From the NCBI GenBank assembly GCA_030760725.1, contig JASWHV010000009.1, forward strand, positions 111,735,854-111,799,853: DNA of 64,000 bases. The letters are read 5' to 3'. The notes under the pieces were generated by a model, which was not told where the DNA came from, ran no database searches, and saw nothing but the letters and a program-made list of their open reading frames with translations. Positions 31,601 to 43,600 of the stretch are shown piece by piece. This DNA is from Neostapfia colusana (taxonomy: Eukaryota; Streptophyta; Magnoliopsida; Poales; Poaceae). The first letter of the stretch is position 1. Every line of letters begins with the position of its first letter. Both the position numbers and the translations under genes were made by a program.

Positions 31601-34600
31601 CTCGTCCTTGGCTCCATTGACCACCCTCGAGAGCACGTCCTCCCGAGGCAGCGGACTGGGTTTTCAAACTAAGGCTCTAATACCAAATGTTGGAAATTCG
31701 GCATTGAAAATCAGGAATAATGAGGTGTCATGTTTATTCCATTGATATATTGGCCTTATATAGCTGGTTGCACCATGTTTTTTGTTTGCATCTAGGCCTC
31801 TTCTTTCCTTATCTCTTACGCCTCTACTTTGCTAATTTATATGGCACTAATCTTTCCTTCTATATGACCTGCCTTATAGATATCCTGCCTTATTTATATA
31901 CTCCTTTCCTAGTACGTCTTCCACTATTCCAAAAACAAGATCTAATTCCAAGTTTCCAGTAATTCTGTCTGTTGTGTGTGTTGCTTAGTTATTGAGCTAA
32001 ATCCAAGTAACAACTAACAAGATGCATAATTGTTTGTTAGACAAGCATTCTCCAGATCACATGGTACCAACTAAATATGTATACAAATGTTAGAAGTTAA
32101 AAGGTGCACAGCTGTACAATTCTTAAATATGTATCCTGTTATTATTTTTATGTCAGTGTAGCTTATAACAAATTCTCTTGCAGTGTTCTTGTTCATAGTG
32201 GTGGTGTTCATGGTGGGCATTATTGTGCTTTCATACGACCGACCCTCTCTGATCAATGGTAAGACACTATAGATTGGTTTGGATCTGATTCTGTGTGAAA
32301 ATTTATCCTCTTGGTGATATCTTACCCTTCGCACTGATGACTGGTACCTAGTAAACTGTGCAGAAAACATTTACAATTTTTGTTGATTACTCATGGCTCA
32401 TCAATAGAAGGGCGGACCTGGCACAGTGGTAGTGTATCTCCACTTGTGTCCTGAGGTCTTGGGTTCGAACCAGCCTCCCTGCAAAAGCAGGGGTAAGGCT
32501 GTCTAGAAATAACCATTCCCCAGACCCCACATGTGGTGGGAGCCTTCGGCACTGGGTACGCCCTTTTTTACTTATGGCTCATCAATAAGGCTTGGTGGTT
32601 GTTGTTGTACTCATGGCTCATCAAACTGCGCTAGAGGGTCGACCCTCGGCCCTCTCTAGTCCATTATTTTATGGATTTCATGTACAAACAAATGAATTAA
32701 AGTGAGTCAAAGTGTAGCCTAAGGTTTGAACATTGACACCCCTAGGCAAACCTGTGCGCAATTGTCCAAAAAAAATATTTTGTTTAATGTTCAAGAAAAA
32801 AATATTTAGTGCAAATAAAAGCCTGCAGTCAACACTCATTAAAAAACTGTTCTCTGCAAACCTTTTAAGTTAATATAATCTTAAGTTAAACATACTCTAA
32901 TCAGAAACTTGCTCTTAGCATGCAATTGTTTAGCGAAATAAGATCTGTCAATCAACAAACACTCATTCAAGATTTATTCTGTGTTTTTTAAGTTAATTGA
33001 ATCTTAAATTGTAAACAAACTCTTATCAATATTAGAAACTACTTGCTGTTAGCATGTAGGATGACCACTTTTGCTGCCTTATCTGTTGTGCTCTTAATTT
33101 TTCACGTTTAATTATTCACTGGAGCTTATAAATTTATAGGTTCAAGTTTGACGATGAGCGTGTAACGAAAGAAGATGCCAAGAGGGCATTGGAAGAGCAA
33201 TATGGTGATGAGGAGGTTCGTCAAAACTACAATATATGTATACTGTGACAGAAGGCTCCCTGTAAGATCACTAAATATTGTTTTTTTTTGCAGCTGCCAC
33301 ATACTAATCCTGGCTTGAACACCACTCCTTTTAAGTCCACTAAATATTCAAGCGCATACATGCTTGTATACATTCGTGAAAGTGACAAGGAAAAAATTAT
33401 TTGTAACGTGGATGAGAAAGACATAGCAGAGCATCTTCGAGTAAGCTATCACCTAAGATTCTTTTTAGTTTTTGCTAATTTAATGTGCTCTAACATTTCC
33501 ATTTGCTCTCAGATTAGATTGGAAAAGGACCGTGAAGAAAAGGAGCGGCGGAAAAAGGAGAAAGCCGAGGCACACCTGTATACTATCATTAAGGTGTTTA
33601 AGTCATCCTTTTGGGCAGAGAACATTAATTCCTATATGCTCGCTGGCTTTCTTTTATTTTCCATTTGGTTATCTTAGAAGGGAAGCCCTGGCGCAGCGGT
33701 AAAGCTGTTGCCTTGTGACCATGAGGTCATGGTTCAAGTCCTGAAAACAGCCTCTTGCAGAAATGCAGGGAAAGGCTGCATACAAAAGACCCAAGTGGGT
33801 CGGGCCCTTCTCCGGATCCTGCGCAAGCGGGAGCTTCATCCACCGGGCTCCCCTTTCTTTTTTTGTTATCTTACACTTTTTTTCCATTTCATAGGTTGCA
33901 AGGGATGATGACTTGACTGCTCAGATAGGAAAAAACATATATTTTGATCTTATTGATCATGACAAGGTCCCAAGTTTCCGTATCCAAAAGCAGATGCCTT
34001 TTACTCAATTCAAGGTAATTACACGGATCTAAAAACTATGTTTCTGGTCATGTCCAAAATGAGCAAAGATCTCAATGAATAGAGTAGGACAAGCAGTCTC
34101 ACATGTTAATGTTTTATCTTGCACATTCTACTTGCTGTTTGGGCTTAACAGACTTAACAAGGACAAATCAGTTTGAAACGGTGCAATAATGTCTTCCTAA
34201 GGAGTTCCGTTTCTTACCCTTTTTGTCACGCTCTACGAAGGAATTATTGTGATGGTTGGTCTAACCTGTAGTCACTCTACATGATCCATATTTGAAATGT
34301 CTTAAAATTCATTACTTGTAGAATTAGGGCTTCTCAGTTGCCAATTGCCATACGGATTACTCATCTATGAAGTCCTTTACAGGAGGAGGTAGCAAAAGAA
34401 TTTGGCATCCCTATGCACTGTCAACGGTTCTGGTTGTGGGCCAAGCGTCAAAACCATACCTTCCGACCCAACCGACCATTGACTCCTCGAGAAGAAGCAC
34501 AAACTGTAAGATTACCTTGTTGAACAATTGAATTAGGCAGAGTGCCCAGACATATTTATGATTACTTTATTGAACGTTAATTGGATAACGAACGGGCAGA

Positions 34601-37600
34601 TGTTTTTTCCTGCACTGCTACTGTGAACAATATGTTTTCTGGAGTTCCAAAAGGACTTGTAGAAGTCCTTTCTGTCATCAACAGTTTGTTATGCTTTGAT
34701 TCGGGCCATTCGTGTTCAGAAAAGCTCCATTGTACATACCTTTTGATTTCTCATGCTGTTGATTGTGACACCGGCTTGTATTTGTAATATCAAATTTGTG
34801 ATCTTCTTGGTTTGATTTTCTTTGTCAATGTATTCATCTCATCAGCTCAGGTGGTTTTAGTCGCTCATGGTTGAAAATACCTACTTGACTGGTGATAATG
34901 TATTTGTTAGACTGCATGTATAGGGGTAGGGGTATTTTAGTCTTTTGATATTAGGGTTGCTTAACCCTTAAGCTGTATCCCCTATATATGTAACCCATTG
35001 ACAGGTGTTAATTGAGATTACTTTTTCCCTAATCTAATTTGGTATCATATTTTTCTCTCTTCTCTCTCCTCAGCCGGCCGCCGCGCGAGCGCTCCTCCTC
35101 CTCGCGCCGCCGCGCGCCCCTCCTCGCGCCGCCGCGCGCCCCACCTCGAGGCTGCCGCGCGCCCCACCTCGCGTCGCCGCGCGCCCCACCTCGAGGCTCT
35201 CGAGGCTGCCGCGCGCCCCTCCTCGCGCCGCCGCGCGCCCCACCTCGCGGCTGCCGCGCGCCCCTCCTCGCGCCGCCGCGCGCCCCACCTCGCGGCCGCC
35301 ACGCGTCAGGCTGCACCGCCGCTGCACCTCCCGGACGCGCGCCCTTCGCCCTCGACGGCGCCGCCCGCTGCCCTCGACGGCGCTGCCCTCGACGCGCGCC
35401 CTCCACTGTCGACGTGCTGCCCTCTGCCCTCGACGGTGCCTCGCCCTCCCGGCCGCTCCCCTCGCGGCCGCTGCGCGCGTCCTCCCGGCTGTCGCGCCCT
35501 AACAGGGGCCGCGTCCTCCCAGCCACCAAGCCCTCCCGGCCGCTGCGCGCGCTCTCTCGGCTGCTGCGCGCGCTCTCCCGGCTGCGTCAGCGACGGGATC
35601 GAGTCCCTCGGCGCCGCGGTTGAGATCGTCGACCACCTGCGGGCCACGGTGGACCTCCAGCAGGTCCTCGACCGTGCTCTCGAGGTGCTCGTCCCGTTGC
35701 AGGACTACCACGGCGGGTGGTCGCTCCCTGTCGCGCGCGACCTCCGCTTCGCCAGCGCCTCGGGCAACCCCACCTGCGCCGGCTGCCTCGACCTCGACCT
35801 CGACTTCGATTTCTCCTCCCGCTTCCCGTCCTCCTCAGCTGCCGCGATGTCTGCTAGCCCGTGTGTCGGCGGCCAGTACAGCGAGGACGCTCACTTCTGG
35901 AGGACTGATGTTGGAGTTCGTCCCGCCGCCGGCTCGGCAGTGCCACCCTGGGCCGTTACCACCTCACCAGCGCTGCCCTGGGCCACCGCTGCCCCACCAG
36001 TTGTGTCGTCGCCTTTCGCCTGGGCCGCGTGGACTGCGCCACCACCGCCACCACCGCCGGGGCATGTCGCGACCCATTCTACACCGTCGGTATACCTACG
36101 GGGTCTTACGCCGTCTGGCCCTGACTGGGTGGTGGACTCCGGTGCTTTGTACCACACCACCCCTAACGTCGGTATCCTCTCTTCTACCCGCCCTTCCCGT
36201 CCCTCTGATCCTTCATCTATCGTTGTTGGGAATGGGACGACTCTTCCAGTCACCTCAGTTGGTGATTTGGGTTCGCCGGATTCGTTTCAGCTACGTGATG
36301 TTCTTGTTGCTCCTAACATCATTCAGCATCTTCTTTCCGTTCGTCGTTTTACAACTGACAACCATGTTTCTCTTGAGTTTGATCCTTATGGTGTAACTGT
36401 GAAGGATCTTATTACTCGACGCAGTCTCTTTCGTTGTGATAGTATGGGTCCCCTATATACGATGCGTCTTCCCGCTTCCGCTCCGCCTCTTGCCCTGACT
36501 ACGATAGCTTCTTCGACCATTTGGCATCGGCGGCTTGGCCACCCTGGTATTGATGCTATGTCGAAGTTGTCTGGTAGTTCAGCGATTCCGTGTACTCGGG
36601 ACACTCATGAGTCTCTTTGCCATGCTTGTCAGTTGGGTCGCCACGTTCGACTTCCCTTTCCGCATTCTGTCACTCGTGTGGAGCACATCTTTGATTTGAT
36701 TCATTGTGATCTTTGGACTTCACCTGTTCCCAGTGTTTCTGGATATAAGTATTACTTGGTGGTTCTTGATGATTTTTCGCACTATTCGTGGACTTTTCCC
36801 TTGCGACAGAAGTCTGATACGTTCGGCACTCTTTCTCACTTCTTTGCTTGGGTGTCCACCCAGTTTGAGCGCACGATCCGTGCGGTTCAGTGCGATAACG
36901 GGCGCGAGTTTGACAACTCTGCGTTCCGTGATTTTCTGCTTTCTCGCGGCGTTCAGTTGCGCATGTCTTGCCCATACACTTCCCCCCAGAACGGCAAGGC
37001 TGAGCGCATGATTCGAACCACCAACGATGTCATGCGCTCTCTGATGTTTCAGGCTTCTATCCCCGCTCGTTACTGGGCGGAGGCGCTTCACACCGCCACC
37101 TACCTCATTAATCGTCTTCCTACTAAGGCGATTAGTGCTCCCACCCCTCACTTTGCTTTGTTCGGCACCCCTCCTCTCTACGACCACCTTCGAGTGTTTG
37201 GGTGCACTTGCTACCCTAACCTTTCCGCCACAGCTTCCCATAAGCTTGCGCCTCGCTCGACTCGGTGTGTTTTCCTTGGGTACTCCCCAGACCACAAGGG
37301 GTACCGGTGCCTTGACCTTACCACCCGTCGTATCTTGATCTCCCGACACGTCGTCTTCGACGAGTCTTCCTTTCCTTTTTCCACCCCGTCTTCTGACTCC
37401 GTTGCTGAGTTGGATTCCTTCTTCTCCACTGACCCCGAGGCCGCTCCTGTACCGCGACCTTGTCTTTTACCTCTTGCAGGTTACCCTCCTGCTGCGCAAC
37501 GTGCGGCACCGGCGTCCCTGACGCCGCCAGCTGCGCCACGCGCGGCCCCAGTGTCCCCGGTGTCGCCCGCTGTGCCACGCGCGGCCCCGACGACACCTGC

Positions 37601-40600
37601 TGCGCCACGCGCGGTACCGGTGTCCCCGGCGTCCTCTGCTGCGCCACGCGCGGCCCCGACGACACCTGCTGTGCCACGCGCGGCCCCGACGACACCTGCT
37701 GCGCCACGCGCGGCCCGGACGACACCTGCTGCGCAGAGCGTAGCTTCGACGTCCCTGCCGACGCCTGCTGCGCCGAGCGCGGCCTCGGCGTCCTCGACAC
37801 CAGCAGTTGCGCCGTGCGCGGCCCCAGCGTCTCCGACGACGTCCGCTGCGCCACGCGCGGCTCCTGCGTCTCCGACGTCCGCTGCGCCACGCGCGGCTCC
37901 TGCGTCTTCGACGACGTCTGCTGCGCCACGCGCGGCCCCAGCGTCTCCGACGTCCTCCGTCACGCCTCACGTGTCTCCGACGCCCTCGACAGTGTCTTCG
38001 ACGTCGTCAGCCGTACCACCTGCGGCCCCCGGACCGCGGTACGCCGATCCCGTTCTCGTCTATCATCGACGAGCGCGGGTTGGTGGACCGTCCTCTTCGC
38101 GCCCTGCGGACCAGGTGTACCACCCTCCGCTGCTTCACCGGGACCCTCGTCACGTTCACCCGATGGTGACTCGACGGGCTGCCGGCGTCCTTCGACCTGT
38201 GGAGCGCTTCTCCGGGGTTGTTCTCTCGTCCTCGACCCCTCCGGAGCCTGCCTTGTCCTCGTTACCCATCTCGCCTATCCCCTCTTCTGTCCGTAGCGCC
38301 CTCGCCGATCCTCATTGGCGTCGGGCTATGGAAGAAGAGTATGCAGCCCTACTTGCCAACCGGACCTGGGACCTGGTTCCCCGTCCCGCTCGTGGCAATG
38401 TTGTCACGGGCAAGTGGGTGTTCACGCATAAGCGGAGGGCGGATGGGTCTCTAGAGAGGTACAAGGCACGATGGGTGCTTCGCGGTTTCACGCAGCGTCC
38501 CGACGTCGACTATGACGAGATCTTCAGCCCGGTGGTGAAGTCGGCGACAGTTCGTACCGTTCTGTCGCTGGCTCTGTCGCGTTCTTGGCCTGTCCACCAG
38601 CTGGACGTCAAGAATGCCTTTCTCCACGGGACGCTGACGGAGACGGTGTACTGTAGTCAGCCGACAGGGTTTGTTGATTCAGCTTGTCCAGACATGGTCT
38701 GCCGGCTGAACAAGTCCCTGTACGGGCTGAAGCAGGCACCTCGGGCCTGGTACAGCCGGTTTGCCTCCTTCCTGGTCTCGCTCGGCTTCGTCGAGGCCAA
38801 GTCGAACACTTCGCTCTTCATCTACAGGCGTGAGGGTGACACCGTCTACCTCCTCCTGTACGTGGACGATATTGTCCTCACGACGTCTAGCTCGGCTCTT
38901 CTTCAGCGCACGATCTCCGCCCTGCAGCGTGAGTTTGCGATGAAGGATCTCGGCCAGCTTCACCACTTCCTGGGCGTTGCGGTCGAGCACCGCCCGGGTG
39001 CTCTTTTCCTCCACCAGCGGCAGTACTGCCTGGATATCCTCGAGCGAGCGGGTATGGCTGATTGCAAGCCATGCTCCACTCCCGTGGACACCCAGGCAAA
39101 GGTGTCTTCGACCGATGGCGCTCCGGTAGCCGACCCCACCACTTACAGGAGTCTTGCTGGTGCACTGCAGTATCTCACCTTCATCAGGCCGGACATCTCC
39201 TACGCGGTTCAGCAGGTGTGTCTCCACATGCATGATCCGCGGGAGCCCCATCTCACGGCGGTGAAGCGGATCCTTCGGTACCTGCGTGGCACTCACGACT
39301 ACGGTCTTCTTCTGCGGCGCGACTCTGCCTCCGAGCTGGTCATCTACACCGACGCTGACTGGGCGGGCTGCCCGGATACCCGTCGGTCCACCTCTGGCTA
39401 CGCCGTCTTCCTGGGCGGCAACCTCGTCTCCTGGTCCTCGAAGCGGCAGCACGTGGTGTCCCGCTCGAGTGCCGAGGCGGAATACCGCGCCGTGGCAAAC
39501 GGCGTGGCCGAGTCTTCCTGGCTTTAGCAGCTGCTTCAGGAGCTTCACTCTCCCCTTGCCCGGAGTACGTTGGTCTACTGCGACAACGTCAGCGCCGTCT
39601 ACCTCTCCACCAACCCGGTGCAGCATCAGCGCACGAAGCACGTAGAGATCGATCTTCACTTTGTTCGTGAGCGGGTGGCTCTCGGGGAGGTGCGAGTCCT
39701 GCACGTACCGACGTCGTCGCAGTTCGCCGACATCTTCACCAAGGGACTTCCTTCGACGGTGTTCACCGAGTTTCGGTCCAGTCTCAACATCTGCCGTGGC
39801 TAGATGTTGGGACTGCGGGGGGGTGTTAGACTGCATGTATAGGGGGTAGGGGTATTTTAGTCTTTTGATATTAGGGTTGCTTAACCCTTAAGCTGTATCC
39901 CCTATATATGTAACCCATTGACAGGTGTTAATTGAGATTACTTTTTCCCTAATCTAATTGTATTATCTATTACACAAACAGCATATAAATGGGAAAAATG
40001 TAATTGTGTTGTGTATACTTGAGGATACTTGGGTTCTGTTCTGCTGTCCACAAAATAAGTATTTTTAAAGTTAGTACCAATACCTGTGTGGTTTGATTAA
40101 GCTTATAGGAAAAGGTACCAATAGTTATGACGCCAAATAATTATCATTGGTGTCGTAGATGTTGATACTCTTCTCTACAACATTGGTCAAACTTGAAATA
40201 GTTTGACTTAGACCAACTCTAGGAACAAACTTATCTTGGGACTGAGGTAGCAGCAATTATTAAACATGCAAGGTCTTTGTTTTATAAGTTATTAATAGTT
40301 TGGGTTTTATTCTACTTTTACATGTGTGTAAACACTAGTAACTCCGTCAAACATTTTATATAGGTTGGACAGATAAAAGAACTGGTGAACAAAGGTTACA
40401 ATGCTGAGCTAAAGTTGTTCTTGGAAGTCAAACTTGGACCGGTAATAGCTTCATTCCTTTTTTCTTTTATTTGTTATCTGTGTTCATCATTAACTTTTTA
40501 CTTACTACGAACCTGTTCGTTTACGTGAATTGATGTTGCAGGATCTTAAAGCTCTTCCGCCCCCAGACAAGACCAGAGAAGATATTTTGCTTTTCTTCAA

Positions 40601-43600
40601 ACTTTATGACCCTGAAAATGAACAACTGCGGTACTTTTTTTACTTGGCAACTCACAGGTTTCTGTATACTTTGTTTTTTTGTTGAAATATAAGTGAATTG
40701 CCCACCCTTCCTCATCGCTTAAGCTTTTGGGGTCAACTGGTCGGCGCATAGTAGCTTAACATGGTATCAGAGCCAGAGGTCTCGAGTACAAAAGACCCAA
40801 ATGGGTCGGACCCTTCCCCGGACCCTGCGCAAGCGGGAGCTACATGCACCGGGCTGCCCTTTCCTTTCTTTTTTTCGACTCCTATTTCACGTTTGCGGCC
40901 CCAGAGAGCCTGCATGTGAGGGGGAGTTTTGAAATATAAGTGAATTATCCACCCTTCCCCATCAGCTTAAGCTTTTGGAGTCAACTGGTTGCACATAGTA
41001 GCTTAACAGTTTTTATTGGATTTTACACTTCTGCCAAATGCTTCAGGTTTGTTGGTAGGCTCTTTGTGAAGACTACAGGCAGACCACTAGAAATCCTGCC
41101 AGAATTAAGGAAAATGGCAGGGTTTTCACAAGATGACGATGTTGAACTTTATGAGGTTCGTTTGTTTCTTTCTGTATTGCATAAAATTCTGGTTCCTTAT
41201 TTATATTTTTCTCCCTGGCGATGTTTTCGTAACATGCTTGTTATCCTATTTCATCATATTATTTTTTCCCCTTTTCACCAACGTTAGGAAATTAAGTTCG
41301 AGCCCAATGTTATGTGCGAATATATTGATAGCGAGCTTCTATTTCGATCTTGCCAGGTAATATTCAGTGATAGGTTTCTGAACCTAATATCATAATCTGT
41401 TTCTAAGATGCTGTCTTACCTTGACTCTTCTGTTCACAGCTTGAAGATGGAGACATAATTTGTTTTCAAAAGACTCCAAAGCCAGATAATGCTGACCGGT
41501 ATAGATACCCTGATGTGCCGTCCTTTTTGGAATATATACGTAATCGACAGGTACCTAGTGGTTCACCACTTACTAGAATTCTGGATTTCATGCTCTTGAA
41601 TTTGGCACAATATTTTCTTGCAAAACATTTTACAAATGATTTTCCTTTTAAAGCTATAATGTGATGATCAGTTGTTATCAGGGCAGTTGCATATTTCTCC
41701 TCCACATAAGAGAACAAACCTATTTGACCCAGTTTCTGTGCTATTTCTCTGGTGCTTTAATGAATGTAATTATCCTACATAGTAGTACCTCTCTGAATGC
41801 TATAAATTATGCTGTGGTTCTAGGTTGTCCATTTTCGCGCACTGGAGAAGTCCAAGGAGGACGACTTTTGTTTAGAGATGTAAGCATTTGGACTACTGGG
41901 TCAGCAAACCTTGATATATCTGTTTTGCTCTACTGATTTTTTTTGTTTTCTCCCTTTATAGGTCAAAGGTTGTCACATATGATGTAGTAGTTGAAAAAGT
42001 GGCTGAAAAACTTGGTATCGACGATCCTTCCAAAATTCGGCTGACGTCACATAATTGCTATTCTCAACAACCTAAGCCACAACCGATTAAGTACAGAGGC
42101 TTTGATCGTCTACAGGACATGCTGATTCACTATAACCAGGTCATGACTCTTTGGCTTGTAATCTATGTATAATTAGTTGCTTAGCAGCTAAAGTGAACGA
42201 TAACATTTCTTTGACTTTTCATGTAGCAGACTTCTGATATTCTTTACTACGAAGTACTGGATATACCCCTTCCAGAGTTACAAGCCTTGAAGACACTGAA
42301 AGTTACATATCATCATGCCACAAAAGATGAGGTTATTTTCAGGACTCTTAATTTTGGCTGTAAACCTTAAATTTTAGTGAGTCTTAAAAATATTTATTAT
42401 CAGGTGTCAGTTCACAATATAAGATTGCCAAAAAACAGCACTGTTGGTGATGTGCTAAATGACATCAAACCAAAGGTATTTTGTGGTCTGTATTCTACAT
42501 CTTGTGCTGTAGGTTCCATTTTTGAAGTCGACTTATGTTCTATATCTTCTTGTCAAATCAGGTTGAGCTGTCTCATCCCGATGCTGAACTGAGATTACTT
42601 GAGGTCTTTTATCACAAGATATACAAGGTATTGTAAGCTATTTTTTTCTTCTTTCTTTCGTTTAGTTCCACAGGCTATTTTTAACTTGTATTTCCCTGCA
42701 GATTTTTGCACCCAATGAAAAGATTGAAAATATCAATGACCAGTACTGGACACTGCGTGCAGAGGAGGTAACGATGTTCCATTTCTCATAGCTCGATCAA
42801 ACTCCATTTGTTGAAAGTTCGATTCGTCTCCTGGTGATAGTTGGCTAATTTTTATTCTTTTCTAGATTCCAGAGGAGGAGAAAAACCTCAGTCCCTTTGA
42901 CCGCTTGATTCACATTTACCATTTTACAGAAGATACTCAAAATCAAACGGTAATGGATGTTTGGCTAATTCTGAATGCATATATATATATATATATATAT
43001 ATAGCAGCAGCTATATATTCAACCTCATTTTTTTCCTTAAATGATGATTGAATTGATTTCTTTCAGAATATTATTTTCTATTTGCCAATTGCCATACATA
43101 GTGTGTTCATACATGTCATAATTTCGTGAACATAAGCAACCATGTGTTTATTCTAAGGCTTCTTATTGTTCTATCTTTGAGATGTTACAGCTGTTAATCC
43201 AATTCTATTAGTATATTTGAAATCTTTCTCATCTGGATTTTGTATACCCTTCAAAAAGTGCTTTTGTGAATTTCATGTTGAGTATGATCTAGTATCTAGC
43301 CTACCCCAACGTGCTTGGGACAAAGGCTTTGTTATTGTTGTTGTATGATCTAGTACTTGGAGGAGGTAGGATAAGGTTTAGTTTTTTTAACAAAAGCCCA
43401 GTTTGATTTGGCTATGTTTGTCAGTGTAATGCTCATGTGAATTTTTGAAAATAGGCTTGGATTTAATTTATGACTTGAAAAGTGATAGTTAGATTTAAAG
43501 TATATATAGGTGCGCCCAGCATGCAACATGAGGGCACGACCTTGATGGGATCACTGTATTACTGATTTACTTTTTACAGTAATCCTTCTTCCACTGTCCT

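Larger units (their letters stand above)
29743..31958 (-). mobile_element. Non-autonomous LTR retrotransposon carrying a kinase gene fragment, 2.2 kb
   Basis: Two diverged LTRs of about 271 bp (29743-30013 and 31688-31958) start TGTTGGAAAT on the plus strand and end in CCA. The primer-binding site TTTGGTATTAGAGCC is next to the right LTR on the minus strand, so the element points left. No gag or pol is seen; the body is GC-rich host-like sequence including a receptor-like kinase piece. ATTCT occurs at 29738-29742 and 31962-31966, a possible target duplication offset by 3 bp from the right LTR end. It lies in the UBP12 intron 29560-32183. Confidence 0.8.
32387..32624 (+). repeat. Three copies of one target site around two insertions
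   Basis: TTACTCATGGCTCATCAATA at 32387-32406, the same with one change at 32568-32587, and TACTCATGGCTCATCAA at 32608-32624. The first interval holds a SINE and the second a 20-bp RTE tail. Confidence 0.9.
34905..39959 (+). mobile_element. Ty1/copia LTR retrotransposon with very short LTRs, 5,055 bp
   Basis: LTRs are 34905-35039 (135 bp) and 39824-39959 (136 bp), identical except for one extra G. The 5-bp target duplication GTATT is at 34900-34904 and 39960-39964. Primer-binding site TGGTATCATA at 35040; polypurine tract ending GCGGGGGGG before 39824. LTR ends are TGTTAG and CTAATT, not the usual TG and CA. Order protease, integrase, RT, RNase H is copia-type. It is sense to UBP12, in the intron 34506-40363. 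Confidence 0.95.

Noticed and set aside
35029..35711. Arg/Pro/Gly-rich ORFs on both strands of the copia leader
   Set aside because: They come from the GC-rich tandem repeat; no similarity to Gag or any protein family.
37318..38296. Overlapping ORFs on both strands over the copia Ala/Pro linker (including a Cys-rich one)
   Set aside because: Shadows of a minisatellite in the pol frame, which is the only frame with retroelement domains on both sides.
38679..39836. 385-codon minus-strand ORF opposite copia RT/RNase H
   Set aside because: A long antisense frame caused by GC-rich codons; the plus strand carries all conserved motifs.
40678..41013. 5-bp target duplication for the TRIM
   Set aside because: Left flank TTTGT and right flank GTTTT do not match; the T-rich context makes any apparent repeat unreliable.
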